Origin: DATDPM01 sp963841995
Lineage (GTDB): Bacteria > Pseudomonadota > Alphaproteobacteria > DATDPM01
Assembly (NCBI GenBank): GCA_963841995.1
Contig: CAWJEX010000018.1
Span: 124,001 to 188,000 of the forward strand
Direction: 5' to 3'
DNA length: 64,000 nt
Position 1 is the stretch's first letter, and the number at the start of each line of letters is the position of its first letter. Below are positions 18,161 to 27,474 of the stretch, in pieces. Both the position numbers and the translations under genes were made by a program. Under the pieces are notes generated by a model. It did not search any database and was not told the origin of the DNA. It saw only the letters and a program-made list of their open reading frames with translations.

Positions 18161-18371
18161 ACCACCCGCCCCCTTAACCCGTCCCTAATCGGCTACCATC
18201 CAGAATCCGCCCGGAATTTGCGCGTTTAGCGGCGCCGCCTCGATTCCAGCGCGATCGAAACGCTTGCCGGGAATAGCTTTGGCCCAAAGAGCCGTCATTT
18301 TTGCATTCGCCGCCGCGTTCGCGGTTTTGCTCGGCCTAAGCGGCCGGATCATGGCCGCGGCGGGGCGCTAA
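18161..18371 (+). pseudogene. Duplicated 5' fragment of a transglutaminase-like gene
   Basis: This stretch aligns with the upstream region and signal-peptide codons of the peptidase gene at 19457 (CTAATCGGCTACCA, then AGAATCCGCCCGGAATT, then the coding start). The in-frame remnant, TTG at 18264 to TAA at 18371, reads LPGIALAQRAVIFAFAAAFA, a decayed signal peptide, and stops before any catalytic part. With the second copy at about 19313-19580 it brackets the HigBA module as an imperfect direct repeat. Confidence 0.65.
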
Positions 18372-18469
18372 AGCAGGCTCTCAATATGCCGCCAAGCCTC
18401 AAAAGATGCCCACAAACGAGGGCGGGAGCCGCCAAGCCCCCGCCCTTAAATTTGGCAAGAAATAACGTC

Positions 18470-18793
18470 TTACCGGCAGGCCCTTTCGCCCTCTTCGTCG
18501 GCCACGATAAGCCGCTTAATTTTCTTATGAATGGCGGCCCCGCTTTCCATCTCGGCAAGTTCCAATTGATATTGCGATTGCAAATTCATCCAGAACTCGG
18601 GGGTCGTGCCAAATGCAGCAGCAAAACGGAGAGCCGTATCCCCTGTAATACCGCGATCGCCATTGACGATCTCGCTAATGCGATTGGCCGGTACGTCGAT
18701 AGCCTTAGCAAGCTTATTCGCGCTTAATCCAAGCGGAACTAAAAATTCTTCCTTCAGAATTTCGCCTGGGTGGATTGGGTTTGTCTTGCGCAT
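18470..18793 (-). CDS. higA: HigA-family antitoxin
   Basis: 107 residues of the HigA/VapI family, beginning with the hallmark NPIHPGEILKEEFLVPLGLS followed by a helix-turn-helix (ANKLAKAIDVPANRISEIVN) and TPEFWMNLQSQYQLELA. It should bind and silence the HigB toxin and repress the operon. It lies downstream of higB on the same strand, 31 bp away, the normal HigBA order. It ends in a charged EEGERACR tail. Confidence 0.95.
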   Translation of the reverse strand: MRKTNPIHPGEILKEEFLVPLGLSANKLAKAIDVPANRISEIVNGDRGITGDTALRFAAAFGTTPEFWMNLQSQYQLELAEMESGAAIHKKIKRLIVADEEGERACR

Positions 18794-18824
18794 TGGAAGC
18801 CCTCCTTGGCAAAGGCACGACTAT

Positions 18825-19106
18825 CTAATGATAGTTACAAATCTCGACGTTGCGTGCGTGGCCATCTTTCCATTCAAAACAAACGCGCCATTGAACGTTA
18901 ATTCGAATGCTAAGCTGGCTCTTCCGGTCCCCCTCGAGTTTTTCGAGGCGGTTGTTTGGCGGCACCTTCAAATCAGATAATTTTGCCGCCGCATGGACCA
19001 TCTTGAATTTGCGCTCCACGACACGAAGAAAACTGTCCCACTTTCTATCCCCGCGCTGTCCGCGAAAGACCGCTTCTGTCTTCTTGCACGCAAACGACGT
19101 AATCAA
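18825..19106 (-). CDS. higB: HigB-family mRNA interferase toxin
   Basis: 93 residues, the usual size of RelE-superfamily HigB toxins. It shows FACKKTEAVFRG at the start, KLSDLKVPPNNRLEKLEGDR in the middle and the C-terminal SIRINVQWRVCFEWKDGHA strand pair. HigB cleaves ribosome-bound mRNA. ATG at 19106; the inverted repeat at 19127-19154 sits just upstream and is the probable HigA operator. Confidence 0.95.
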   Translation of the reverse strand: MITSFACKKTEAVFRGQRGDRKWDSFLRVVERKFKMVHAAAKLSDLKVPPNNRLEKLEGDRKSQLSIRINVQWRVCFEWKDGHARNVEICNYH

Positions 19107-19126
19107 ATTCGACCCCCATCATACCG

Positions 19127-19154
19127 GTTGTATGCTATACGTTAAGCATACAAC
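19127..19154. promoter_or_regulatory. Inverted repeat, likely HigBA operator
   Basis: GTTGTATGCT and its exact reverse complement AGCATACAAC are separated by 8 bases (ATACGTTA), 20 bp upstream of higB. Each arm is 10 bp. The position and symmetry suit a dimeric HigA helix-turn-helix. Confidence 0.75.
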
Positions 19155-19312
19155 GGTTGTCACGGCCTAGGGCTTAAAGACAGCCGTGTTGAGTGGACTT
19201 CAAGATTTGCCACCTGCTATGAATATACAGTCATTTTCAATGCCTTAACTCATCCTCTTGGCATTGCTAGGCATTTCCCACCTGACCAATCTGAGGACCT
19301 CAGAACTGCGGT

Positions 19313-19580
19313 GCGCCGGCCACCCCCTTTAACCCTTCCCTAATCGGCTACCACTCAGAATCCGCCCGGAATTCGCCCGTTTAGCGGCTGCCTGCCGCCC
19401 TGATTCCAGCGTGGGTCCAGCGCGGGCCCAATGCGGGTCCCACGCGATCGAAGCGCATGCCGGGGGTAGTTTTGGCTCACCAAGCCGCAGAGACGGCCAG
19501 AGAGACGGCCATCCATGTTTTCGCCCGCGCCGGCCTCGCCGCCGCGTTTGGGTTGGCCGTGCTGTGGAGCGATCCGGTTG
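19313..19580. repeat. Second copy of the repeat flanking HigBA
   Basis: Upstream region and first 40 or so codons of the intact peptidase gene, matching the broken copy at 18161-18371. This copy has about 30 extra bases (around 19411-19441) between the shared GATTCCAGCG and GCGATCGAA. The two copies lie in direct orientation about 1.15 kb apart and enclose higB and higA. Confidence 0.6.
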
Positions 19581-20215
19581 TTGCCGCGCAAGGCGCCAGC
19601 GGCGATCCCACCCCCGCGGCCTCCACCGCAACCACCGTCGCGATTTCCGACTATGTCCCGCTGTTCAGCACGCGGGAAGTGAAATCGACCAATCTTGGCG
19701 CGTTCAAACAGTGGCTTTCGGTGATGGACCGCTATTCCCGCGAGCGCAAGCAAGAGAAAGGCCCCTGCACGGACGATCCGGCGATCTGCAATCTCGTCGA
19801 ATGGAAGGCGTTCCTCACCACGGTTTCGGGCAAGGACCGGATGACCCAATTGCAAGAGGTCAACAAGTTCATGAACACCCACCCCTACGTCACCGACATG
19901 GTGAATTGGGGGGTCGCGGATTACTGGGAGACGCCGAAGGAATTTCTGGATCGGAGTGGAGACTGCGAGGATTACGCCATCGCCAAATTCTATTCCCTGC
20001 GGGCGCTCGGCATGGACAACACCAATTTGCGGATCGTCGTGCTCCAGGACATGAACCTGCAGGTGCCCCACGCCATTCTCGTCGCCTATCTCGACGGCAA
20101 GCCCATGGTGCTTGACAATCAAATCCCCCAGGTGGTCGATGCCTCGATCATCCACCATTACCGCCCGTATTATTCGATCAACGAGGAATATTGGTGGCTG
20201 CACCGGCCGGAATGA
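19457..20215 (+). CDS. Periplasmic transglutaminase-like cysteine peptidase (BTLCP)
   Basis: 252 residues with an N-terminal signal peptide (hydrophobic around 23-38, cleavage near VVAAQ). The catalytic triad of bacterial transglutaminase-like cysteine peptidases is visible: Cys in RSGDCEDYAIAKFYSLRALG, His in VPHAILVA, Asp in MVLDNQIPQV. The C-terminal HHYRPYYSINEEYWW is also typical. The LapG-like family acts in the periplasm, in some members on surface adhesins; no lapD or adhesin is nearby. A paralogue lies at 57244. ATG at 19457 is an ordinary choice. Confidence 0.9.
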   Translation: MPGVVLAHQAAETARETAIHVFARAGLAAAFGLAVLWSDPVVAAQGASGDPTPAASTATTVAISDYVPLFSTREVKSTNLGAFKQWLSVMDRYSRERKQEKGPCTDDPAICNLVEWKAFLTTVSGKDRMTQLQEVNKFMNTHPYVTDMVNWGVADYWETPKEFLDRSGDCEDYAIAKFYSLRALGMDNTNLRIVVLQDMNLQVPHAILVAYLDGKPMVLDNQIPQVVDASIIHHYRPYYSINEEYWWLHRPE

Positions 20216-20437
20216 CCATCGGATTTAGCGTCTTCACGGACATCGCAGCGCCATCGCCAGCGCCGTTGCCACCCGCCGGGAAATAATCGATTAACCATAG
20301 CGCGCGGGAACGACCGCCGTTCCCCACCTATTCATGCGGCTGGGCGTTAACCGCCCCTTCAACCTTCCCGATTACCCTCGGGACGACACTGCAATCGGCT
20401 ATTCGAAAAGCGCGATTGAAGCCAGGACGGCACGGAC

Positions 20438-20695
20438 ATGAGCTTGGAAACTTTCGTTCGCCAATATTGGCTCGCCAGTTCCTATTTGAAAGGACGGCTG
20501 GTGTCGCGTCCGATGAATAAGCGCTCGGCGGAAAATTGCCTGCGCCAACTCGCGATCGGCTCGCGCTGGCGGGGCTTGCGCCGGGCGGCGGTCGGTTCGG
20601 CATCCATTCACGATCTCATTCCGAAGGGAAACGAGCATCGCGCCGAATGGCTTCTGCCCTGCGATACCGAGCCCGAGGCCGAAGCCGGACCTTAA
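20438..20695 (+). CDS. Small hypothetical protein
   Basis: 85 residues from ATG at 20438 to TAA at 20695, with no family or membrane helix recognised. A weak GGACGG precedes the start. The central part is basic, the C-terminus acidic. An antisense frame of similar length overlaps it, so coding status rests only on its position between the peptidase and DUF1345 genes. Confidence 0.4.
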   Translation: MSLETFVRQYWLASSYLKGRLVSRPMNKRSAENCLRQLAIGSRWRGLRRAAVGSASIHDLIPKGNEHRAEWLLPCDTEPEAEAGP

Positions 20696-20711
20696 CCCGA
20701 AAAATTCCAGC

Positions 20712-21470
20712 TTAGAACGCGCTCGCCGCGATGTTGATGGCCAGGGCCAGAATCAGCGTATTGAAGATGAAAGCCAGCACGCCATGGGCGAGCACGAGCC
20801 GGCGCAAAACCCGGCTCGTGACTTGCACATCGGAAACCTGGCACGTCGCCCCGAGCACGAACGAGAAATAGAGAAAATCCCAATAATCGGGACAGTCTTC
20901 CTCGGGGAAAATCAGTGCGCCCCGCGTTTCGTTACCGCCGGATTTTTCGGGACGGTCGGATTTTATGTCGCGGTAGAATTCATGGGCGTAATGAATGGCG
21001 AAGCTGGTGTGCACGAATAGCCACGCCAGGAGGATGGTGCCGCCGGCAAAAGCCAGGCGCAGATCGAGGTTATCCTTCGCCGCCTGGCGCGCCGCGTGAA
21101 GCTCGGTTCCAATCGCAACCAAGCAGGCGCCGGCCGCCGCCACCGCCAAAATCAGAACCGCCCACCGTCCCTCGTCTTCGAGCCGGGCGCGACGCCGCAC
21201 CCGCTCAGGGTTGGCGCGCATCGTCAGATCGAAAACGAGGCCCAAATAAATCGCGATGCCGGTATCGAACCCTCCCAGAAGACGGGTCTGCACCGAAAGC
21301 TCCGGCGGCAGCAGGATATAGGCAGCGATCATGGCGCCGACGGCCGTCAGCAGGCGCGGCCGCGCCTTGACATGCCGCACCAGCCAGATTGGCCGCGGCT
21401 TTGCGGCGCCCGCCGTTTCGGCGGCCGCCTTTTTCGGCGTCGAATTGCGATCCTTTTCCGGGTCCGCCAT
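20712..21470 (-). CDS. DUF1345 family membrane protein
   Basis: 252 residues with five predicted membrane helices, the layout of DUF1345. Characteristic are RPRLLTAVGAMIAAYILLP, GFDTGIAIYLGLVFDLTMR and the DYWDFLYFSFVLGATCQVSD box ahead of the last helices. The N-terminus (about 30 residues) is Lys- and Ala-rich and cytoplasmic. Function unknown; thought to be an inner-membrane protein. No operon partner. Confidence 0.88.
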   Translation of the reverse strand: MADPEKDRNSTPKKAAAETAGAAKPRPIWLVRHVKARPRLLTAVGAMIAAYILLPPELSVQTRLLGGFDTGIAIYLGLVFDLTMRANPERVRRRARLEDEGRWAVLILAVAAAGACLVAIGTELHAARQAAKDNLDLRLAFAGGTILLAWLFVHTSFAIHYAHEFYRDIKSDRPEKSGGNETRGALIFPEEDCPDYWDFLYFSFVLGATCQVSDVQVTSRVLRRLVLAHGVLAFIFNTLILALAINIAASAF

Positions 21471-21533
21471 GCCTCGCTCTCTCGCCGTTCCCTCGCGACA
21501 TTATCGGGGGCCGGAAGTCCCGGAGCCGCCGCC

Positions 21534-21805
21534 TAGGCCCTGTTTACATAGTCGTATCGGGTTGTGTTGCGGCCGGATGGCTGAGAATCAAGCCGGCGGT
21601 CGCAGAGCGTAAGGGAGTCTACGGTCAAGACCGGCGGCGACGATAATCGGCCATCCCGCCGCAACCCAGTTGGGATCCCGGGATTTGACCGGCTCCAGCG
21701 TCGCCGAACCTCGCCGATGTTCCGCATCGCCCGCGGTTCGGCTCCTAATATCCCGTCAAATCCCGGCATCGCCAACCTGCGATAGGACTATTTAAACAGG
21801 GCCTA
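21534..21805. mobile_element. MITE-like element, copy 1 (272 bp)
   Basis: Ends are TAGGCCCTGTTTACATAGTC and, in reverse complement, TAGGCCCTGTTTAAATAGTC, continuing with few mismatches for 25 bp. Both ends carry TA, consistent with insertion at a TA target, as for IS630/mariner- or some IS5-type transposases. Subterminal arms GTTGCGGC and GCCGCAAC pair again, and the right half has a further inverted pair (CCGGGATTTGAC / GTCAAATCCCGG). No coding capacity. The left 140 bp match copy 2 at 51806 closely. Confidence 0.75.
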
Positions 21806-21912
21806 ATACAATCGATATTCGCCGATTCAGCAAACCCTTCCAGGGAGCGGGACTCGGATAATTTCGATATAATGGGCCCTTCCTAAGAACCCGTGTCGTG
21901 CAAAGAAAGAGG

Positions 21913-22410
21913 ATGAGCCGCAGGATGAATCAGGTTACAGAGGTGGTTGGCCGTTTCGCCTCGCAGGAATCGTTCAAATCGGCGGTGGACACGTTGCTGG
22001 CCAAGGGATTCGAGAGGGCCGATCTGTCGGTTCTCGCCAGCCACGAATCCCTGGGCGCTGCCGGCGGCGCCAATGAAGCGTGGAAAGATACCCTGGCCGG
22101 ACTGGTCGGCGAGATCAAATATCTCGGACCCTTGACTGCCGCCGGTCTGATCCTGCTTGCCTCCGGCCCGGTTGGCTTCGCCGTGGCCGGCGCTATTGCG
22201 GCGGGATTGAGCGGTATGGCGCTGTTCGAACTTTTGGACGAGGTCAAAGCCACGCCCCATGCGCGGGAATTCGCGAAAGCCTTGGAGCAAGGCGCGGTGC
22301 TGCTGTGGGTTCGCGCAGATACGGCGGAACGGCAAGGGGCGGCGGCCGATATTCTCCGGCGCTGCGGCGCCGCCGATGTTCATACCCATAAGCGCGCGAC
22401 AAAATCCTAG
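21913..22410 (+). CDS. Conserved hypothetical protein with central hydrophobic segment
   Basis: 165 residues from ATG at 21913; an earlier in-frame start exists at 21898. The N-terminus (EVVGRFASQESFKSAVDTLLAKGFERADLSVLAS) resembles the ferredoxin-like part of the general-stress 17M/DUF1269-type domain. A glycine-rich hydrophobic segment follows (about 60-100, LTAAGLILLASGPVGFAVAG), then a second alpha/beta unit ending in HTHKRATKS. Probably membrane-associated. Function unknown. Confidence 0.7.
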   Translation: MSRRMNQVTEVVGRFASQESFKSAVDTLLAKGFERADLSVLASHESLGAAGGANEAWKDTLAGLVGEIKYLGPLTAAGLILLASGPVGFAVAGAIAAGLSGMALFELLDEVKATPHAREFAKALEQGAVLLWVRADTAERQGAAADILRRCGAADVHTHKRATKS

Positions 22411-22602
22411 GGTCCGTCTCGGCTGGTTTCCGGCCTGCGTCCGAAGCGGCTTTGCACGCCATACCGTCTGGCGCGGCGCGAAATTTTGAATATAGTTGCC
22501 GCCATTCCGGCCCGGCCGGGATGCCGCCCCACGGTCAAGATAACCCGCTCAAGAAAGCCCTCAAAGGCAAGCCCTCGTAAAAGGAACCCCCAAAGGAATC
22601 TC

Positions 22603-23151
22603 ATGAAAAAGCTCCTTCTGCCGCTCGTTCTCGCTCTTATGACCCTGGCCAATTCGGCTTTTTCTGCCGGCCCTGCGCCCGATCCCGAAAACACTCTCTA
22701 TATGGATCTCCAATACGGCCGCGTGGTCATCCAAATGCGCCCCGATCTGGCGCCGCAGCATGTCGCCCGGATCAAGGCGCTGGTGCGCAAGGGCTTCTAC
22801 AACGGGCTGATCTTCCACCGCGTGATCCCCGGCTTCATGGCCCAGGGCGGCGATCCGACCGGAACCGGAACCGGCGGCAGCGGCGTCAACATTCGCGCCG
22901 AATTCTCCCGCGCCCCCTTCGTCCGGGGGGTGTGTGGCATGGCGCGCGCCGAGGATATGGACAGCGCCGACAGCCAGTTCTTCATCATGTTCGACGAAGT
23001 CGATTCCCTGAACGGCCAATACACCGTCTGGGGCAATGTGGTTTCCGGGATGGAATTCGTCGACCGCATCCACAAGGGTGAGCCCCCGGCCGATCCCGAC
23101 AAGATCGTCAAGATGCAGGTCGCCATTGATGCTGATAAGGCAAAACAGTAA
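22603..23151 (+). CDS. Cyclophilin-type peptidyl-prolyl isomerase, exported
   Basis: 182 residues. A Sec signal peptide (MKKLLLPLVLALMTLANSAFSA) precedes a complete cyclophilin domain with FHRVIPGFMAQGGDPTGTGT and QFFIMFDEVDSLNGQYTVWG, the catalytic-site segments. It catalyses cis-trans isomerisation of proline peptide bonds in the periplasm and helps protein folding. ATG at 22603 was chosen over a longer frame because it starts the signal peptide and an AAGGAA lies upstream. Confidence 0.93.
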   Translation: MKKLLLPLVLALMTLANSAFSAGPAPDPENTLYMDLQYGRVVIQMRPDLAPQHVARIKALVRKGFYNGLIFHRVIPGFMAQGGDPTGTGTGGSGVNIRAEFSRAPFVRGVCGMARAEDMDSADSQFFIMFDEVDSLNGQYTVWGNVVSGMEFVDRIHKGEPPADPDKIVKMQVAIDADKAKQ

Positions 23152-23198
23152 GAGACGCCGATAAGGCGAAGCAGTAAGCGGTCTACGCGCAAAGGGTT

Positions 23199-25380
23199 TC
23201 AGCAGGACGCCGGGTTCTTCAGGGCCTCCCACACCGCTTGGGCCAGATTGTCTTTCCGATAAGGCTTGGAGAGCCTGTGACCGCCCGCGGCAGGCGCAGG
23301 CCCTCCGGATGCGGTCTCTTCGGCATAGCCCGTGGCAAACAGCAATTTTATGCCGGGCCTCAATTCGAGGGCCCGACGGGCAAGTTCGACTCCGCTCATT
23401 CCGCCGGGCATCACGATATCGGTAAACAATAGGTCCACGGCCTGCTTCGATTCGAGGACGGCGAGCGCGGCCGGACCGTTGCCCGCTTCGATCAGGCGAT
23501 AGCCGAGTTGACTCAAAAAACTGACCGCGATCTTGCGCACCTCCGGATTGTCTTCCGCCAGCAGAATTGTTTCGCCGCCCGCCGATGCCGCCGCCTTGGG
23601 TCTGGGTTTCCAGGCCACGCGCTCGGGCTCGGTCTTTCTCAAATACAGATCGAACTCGTGTCCCGCGTCCGGGCGCGCTGGCGATTTCGATATAGCCGCC
23701 CGACTGCTTGACGAAACCATAAACCATACTGAGGCCGAGTCCCGAACCTTTGCCGACTTCTTTGGTCGTGAAGAACGGTTCAAACACTCGCACCAGGACT
23801 TCGGATGTCATCCCGGTCCCGTCATCGGCCACGGTGATACGGACGAACGGGCCCGGGTCGATATCCAAATCGGCGGGCATTTGACCGCGCGCTATTTCCA
23901 CATTCGCGGCTTCGATCGACAGCGTGCCGCCCTTCGGCATGGCGTCGCGCGCATTGAAGGCAAGGTTGAGTAGCGCATTCTCGATTTGCGCCGGATCGAC
24001 ATAGGCGTACCACAGATCGTCGGGCACCGAGATTCGGACCGAGATCGTTTCCATGACCGAGCTGCTCAGCAGATCCTTCATTCTGGCGATCAGTGCGCCG
24101 ACATCGACGGCTTGGGGCTGGAGAAATTGCTTGCGGGAAAATAGCAGCAGCTGGCTGACCAGATCCGCGCTTCGGCCCGCGGCGTGCAAGGCGCGGTCGG
24201 CGAGCCCCCTGGCTTCCATCTGCAACGGCAATCTCTCCAGAAGCAGTTCCAGATTCCCCTGAATGACCATCAACTGATTGTTGAAATCGTGGGCGATGCC
24301 GCCGGCGAGCCGGCCCACCGTTTCCATTTTCTGCGCTTCCTGAAGCTGCTCCGCGGTTTTGCGCCGCTCGGTGATATCCGTTTCAACGGCGACAAAATGC
24401 GTGATTTTGCCGTCGCCGTCGCGGATCGGCGCGACGTATTCCTCGCACCAGAAGAGATCGCCATTCTTTTTGCGGTTCAGGAATTCCCCATGCCACCCAG
24501 GGTTCGCCGCCAAACTCTTCCAGAATTCCTCGTATCGCTGGCTGGGTGTCAGGCGGGAGGCGAAAATAGCCGGGGTCCGGCCGAAGACTTCTTCGGCGGC
24601 GTAGCCGGTCACCTCGGTGAATTTCGGGTTGACGTATTCGATAGTGCCGTTCGTGTCGGTGATGAGAATGATGTTCGAGGATTGCTCGACCGCCTGGGAT
24701 AATTTGCGAAGCTGTTCCTCGGCGCGCTTGCGTTCCGTGATGTCGCGGAAGAACCAGATGCGGCCGAGATATTTGTTCGCGGCGTCGTGCATGCCCGCCG
24801 AATAGCGGTCCAGGATTCGCCCATCCTTGAGCTCGATCTGGTCGCGGACATGCTCTTTCGGATGCTCGTAGAGGTGCCGGACGTTGGCAAAAAATTTCTC
24901 GGGGTCCTTGAGCTTGTCGCGCACCGACGCCAGCGCCGCCGCATCGTCGCGCGATTGCGCGATTTCCGGCGGGATCGACCATAGATTAAGGAATCGCCGG
25001 TTGAAGGACACCATCCTTCCATGGGCGTCGACGACGAGGATGGCGTCCGGCGAGCTTTCGATTTCGTTTTCAAGAAGGGTGTTCGCGCGCTCGAGCTCGG
25101 CGCCGCGTTCGGCGACGCGCTCAACGAGCTCGGTCTGGTGAAAAGACAGCAGCTTGAGGATCGTATAGGAGACCAAAAGCGAGGCGACAAGCCCGGTGAT
25201 CAGGTAGTCGGTAGCGATGAAACCGCGGAGCAGCAGGCTCATCCCCGCCGTGATGAATTCCGACAGCACGATGCAGACCGCGGACAGCTGCCACGGCCGC
25301 AAGGCGCTAACCAACCGAAGAACGCTCTTTTCCGTTGTCACGGGCTCGTACCCGCCTCCCCCGCCAGGGCCGCGCCGCAT
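23199..25380 (-). CDS. Hybrid histidine kinase (apparent frameshift near 23655)
   Basis: Domain order: two membrane helices (about 30-80), three PAS-like segments (the last two ending in FRDITERKRAEEQL and VETDITERRKTAEQL), HisKA with H-box GRLAGGIAHDFNNQL, HATPase with DDGTGMTSEVLVRVFEPFFT and GSGLGLSMVYGF, then a CheY-like receiver (LLFTDIVMPGGMSG). The kinase frame breaks right after APGRGTR. Deleting one T from GAGTTC (GAACTC on plus at 23652-23657) gives GTRVDLYLRK, the standard kinase end, and joins the receiver. Signal unknown. The short link to the receiver makes this one gene. Confidence 0.85.
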
Positions 25381-25665
25381 ACTAATTGGACGTTCGATAC
25401 CGGCATCCGGTCATCGGACGCCCGATACCGGCGTCAGGGAGTTACTTATTTAAATTTCTAAATACGCAGCCCCGGGCATCGCCTGCCCCCACTGCAATCA
25501 TAGCCCTCCGTGCCGGCCCCGCCAATGACGGCGGATCGCCGGACTGGCGAATTTGGTGTCTAACTCGTTGCGTTTAATGCCATGTCTGAGGCGAGACGAC
25601 CGGCTTTCCTATCCAGCATTGGAGGAAATACCGCAATACCGCGGGCACGCCGGGAGCACGCGCCG

Positions 25666-25821
25666 CTATGCGGCGCGGACCGTGGCCAGGAATTTCATCA
25701 CCTCTTGCCGCAGCGCGTCGGCGCTGGCCGACAATTGCTTGGTCGCCGTCGCGAGCGTTTCGCCGGTTGTCCCGCTCTCTTGAACGATCGCACCGACCTT
25801 GCCGGTCGCAGCGGTCACGTC
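25666..25821 (-). pseudogene. C-terminal remnant of a chemoreceptor
   Basis: About 50 codons ending at TAG 25666-25668 read VGAIVQESGTTGETLATATK, then QLSASADALRQEVMKFLATV and RAA, the usual tail of a methyl-accepting protein. No signalling tip or start is present. Directly before it, in another frame, comes a membrane helix tail (AAVILMVAAAVLWFTVCRT, stop at 25820), which may be a second unrelated fragment. Both lie in a stretch of gene scraps. Confidence 0.55.
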
Positions 25822-25928
25822 ACGCGTTCCAAATCGTGCGGCACACGGTAAACCAGAGGACGGCCGCCGCCACCATGAGAATCACGGCGGCCACGGCACT
25901 TGCCGGCGCGTCGACTAATGAACCGGGT

Positions 25929-26402
25929 CTAGGGACTGAATATGAGCACGACATAGACGAAGAAGACGACGAGATGAACCATCCCGGTCAGAATCGTCGT
26001 GCTCGACCCGCCGAAAGTGATCAGATTGAGCGCCATCGTAATCACCAGCAGCGCGATGCCGATATTATCGACGCCGAGGATCACCGGCCGGCCGCTCAAC
26101 AGCCCGATCGCCGGCACCGCCGGCACCGCCGGCACCGTAAGGCCGATCGTGGATGCCGCCGATCCAAGGCAGAGATTGACCGCGCGTTGCAGCTGATTGG
26201 CGAGGGCCGCCTTCAGCGCGCTCATGCCTTCCGGCATGAATACGATGGCCGCGATCAGCAACCCGCCCAGCGCCGTCGGCGCGTGAGTCGCGACGATGCC
26301 GTAATCGATGAGATTAGCGGTGGATTTGGTCAGCAGCACCACCGGCAGAAGCGTCAGGAGCAAAAATAAGACATGCCGGCCGATGGCGGCCGTCGGGGCG
26401 AA
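25929..26402 (-). pseudogene. ChaA-like calcium/proton antiporter, C-terminal fragment
   Basis: The frame reads LPVVLLTKSTANLIDYGIVA, then THAPTALGGLLIAAIVFMPE, NQLQRAVNLCLGSAASTIGL, TVPAVPAVPAIGLLSGRPVI and finally VHLVVFFVYVVLIFSP, the second half of a ChaA antiporter. The whole N-terminal half is missing; upstream the frame runs into a glycosyltransferase fragment at about 26390. A small repeat GCCGGCACC near 26110-26135 adds residues to the PAV loop. Unlikely to work as a transporter. Confidence 0.75.
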
Positions 26403-26565
26403 GCCGCGACAAGGCGCTGTAGCGCAACGAGAAGAATCGCGTCGTGCCGCGCCTCGCCAGCTCGTCGGCGATGAAGTGCATGGTCATACGGCGGGGGGTC
26501 CGGTAATCATGCGCCGTAATGACCAGATAATTCGGTTTTGATTCGCCCAGTCCGGCATCGGCCAT
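26386..26565 (-). pseudogene. GumK-like glucuronosyltransferase, N-terminal fragment
   Basis: From ATG at 26565 the frame reads PNYLVITAHDYRTPRRMTMH, then FIADELARRGTTRFFSLRYS and ALSRLR, the start of GumK-like glycosyltransferases (HD-x-RTPR motif). After about 60 residues the similarity ends and the DNA passes into the chaA fragment. The two pieces are joined on the same strand, which looks like a deletion fusing two genes. Confidence 0.65.
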
Positions 26566-26912
26566 GGGGCCGGCATCGGGCCCGGAGCGCAGATTCGGCC
26601 TCGCCAGCATCGCGGTATCGCTCACGCCGTTTGCGCGCCGCTGCAGCGGAGAATCGGGACTGCGTGAGACGGTATCATCCTTGGCGCTTCATACGGCAAC
26701 CTCCCGCAAGGATGTTGCAACGAGCGCGCCAGAACGCCTTTCCGATTTCCAAGGCCGTCCATGCGTTGCCGATGATAATCGCATTCCGCCCGAAAACGAC
26801 TTGATCTGTCGCGTGAGATTTCGGTGAGAAAAAGATATCCGCCCGATATGTCTACGATGGACCTGTGTACGATGGACGGGGCCAATGCGATTTTATTCCA
26901 GGACGGTATTCC

Positions 26913-27176
26913 TCATCCGTCGGGAAAATTCCCCGACACCGAAATCGGTGAACGCGGGCTCGCAGGCCGCCTTGAATCGCCGCCGAGATCGATTATGCAA
27001 CGAGCCGGCGCGATCCCGATCAGCAGCCAGAGAATGAGGCCCAAGACCGGCAAGGCAAGAATCAAAAGCACCCCGATCAATTTATTGATCGGCGGCAGGC
27101 TGCTCTGCAGCACCTGGATGATCGCGAATATATCGAGGACAAGGATAATTATTCCGGAAATGCCGTACATATCCAT
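26913..27176 (-). CDS. PLDc_N domain small membrane protein
   Basis: About 87 residues from ATG at 27176 (GTG/ATG starts slightly upstream are possible). Two membrane helices: GISGIIILVLDIFAIIQVLQ and KLIGVLLILALPVLGLILWL, ending LLIG, the phospholipase D nuclease N-terminal (PLDc_N) pattern found alone in many small bacterial proteins and at the start of cardiolipin synthases. The C-terminal 30 residues do not match the family and may be altered. Function unknown. Confidence 0.7.
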   Translation of the reverse strand: MDMYGISGIIILVLDIFAIIQVLQSSLPPINKLIGVLLILALPVLGLILWLLIGIAPARCIIDLGGDSRRPASPRSPISVSGNFPDG

Positions 27177-27397
27177 GCCGTTTCTCCTCTCCGTCAATGA
27201 TTCGGGCCGCCCGCCGGCAGAGTGTACGCCGCATATCTCAGTCTTCCGCCTGCTGATTTTTCAATTGACGACTTGTGTATCCCAACGGCCATAGGCGGAA
27301 ATTGTTCCACGGCCGCTGTTGCAATCGGACGCTGGAGCGCCCAATGGCGGCGCCTCGATCAAACCCTCCCCGTCGTGCTTCGAAGTCCAAAACAGCA

Positions 27398-27439
27398 TTG
27401 ATTCAGATCAAAGTAATTTTGACGGGTTCGGCTTATACA
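27398..27439 (+). promoter_or_regulatory. FNR/FixK-type box with spaced -10 element
   Basis: TTGATTCAGATCAA (27398-27411) is a perfect TTGAT-N4-ATCAA anaerobox. TATACA at 27434-27439 gives the same spacing to the box centre (29.5 bp) as at 2424. Predicted transcription start about 27446; the hsp20 ATG is at 27475. Confidence 0.8.
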
Positions 27440-27474
27440 AATAACCACTGTGAGTTCGATGGGAGGAATCCGAC

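Noticed and set aside
27058..27085. CCGATCAA-N4-TTGATCGG as another FNR box
   Set aside because: Half-sites are in the wrong orientation and it lies inside the PLDc_N gene.
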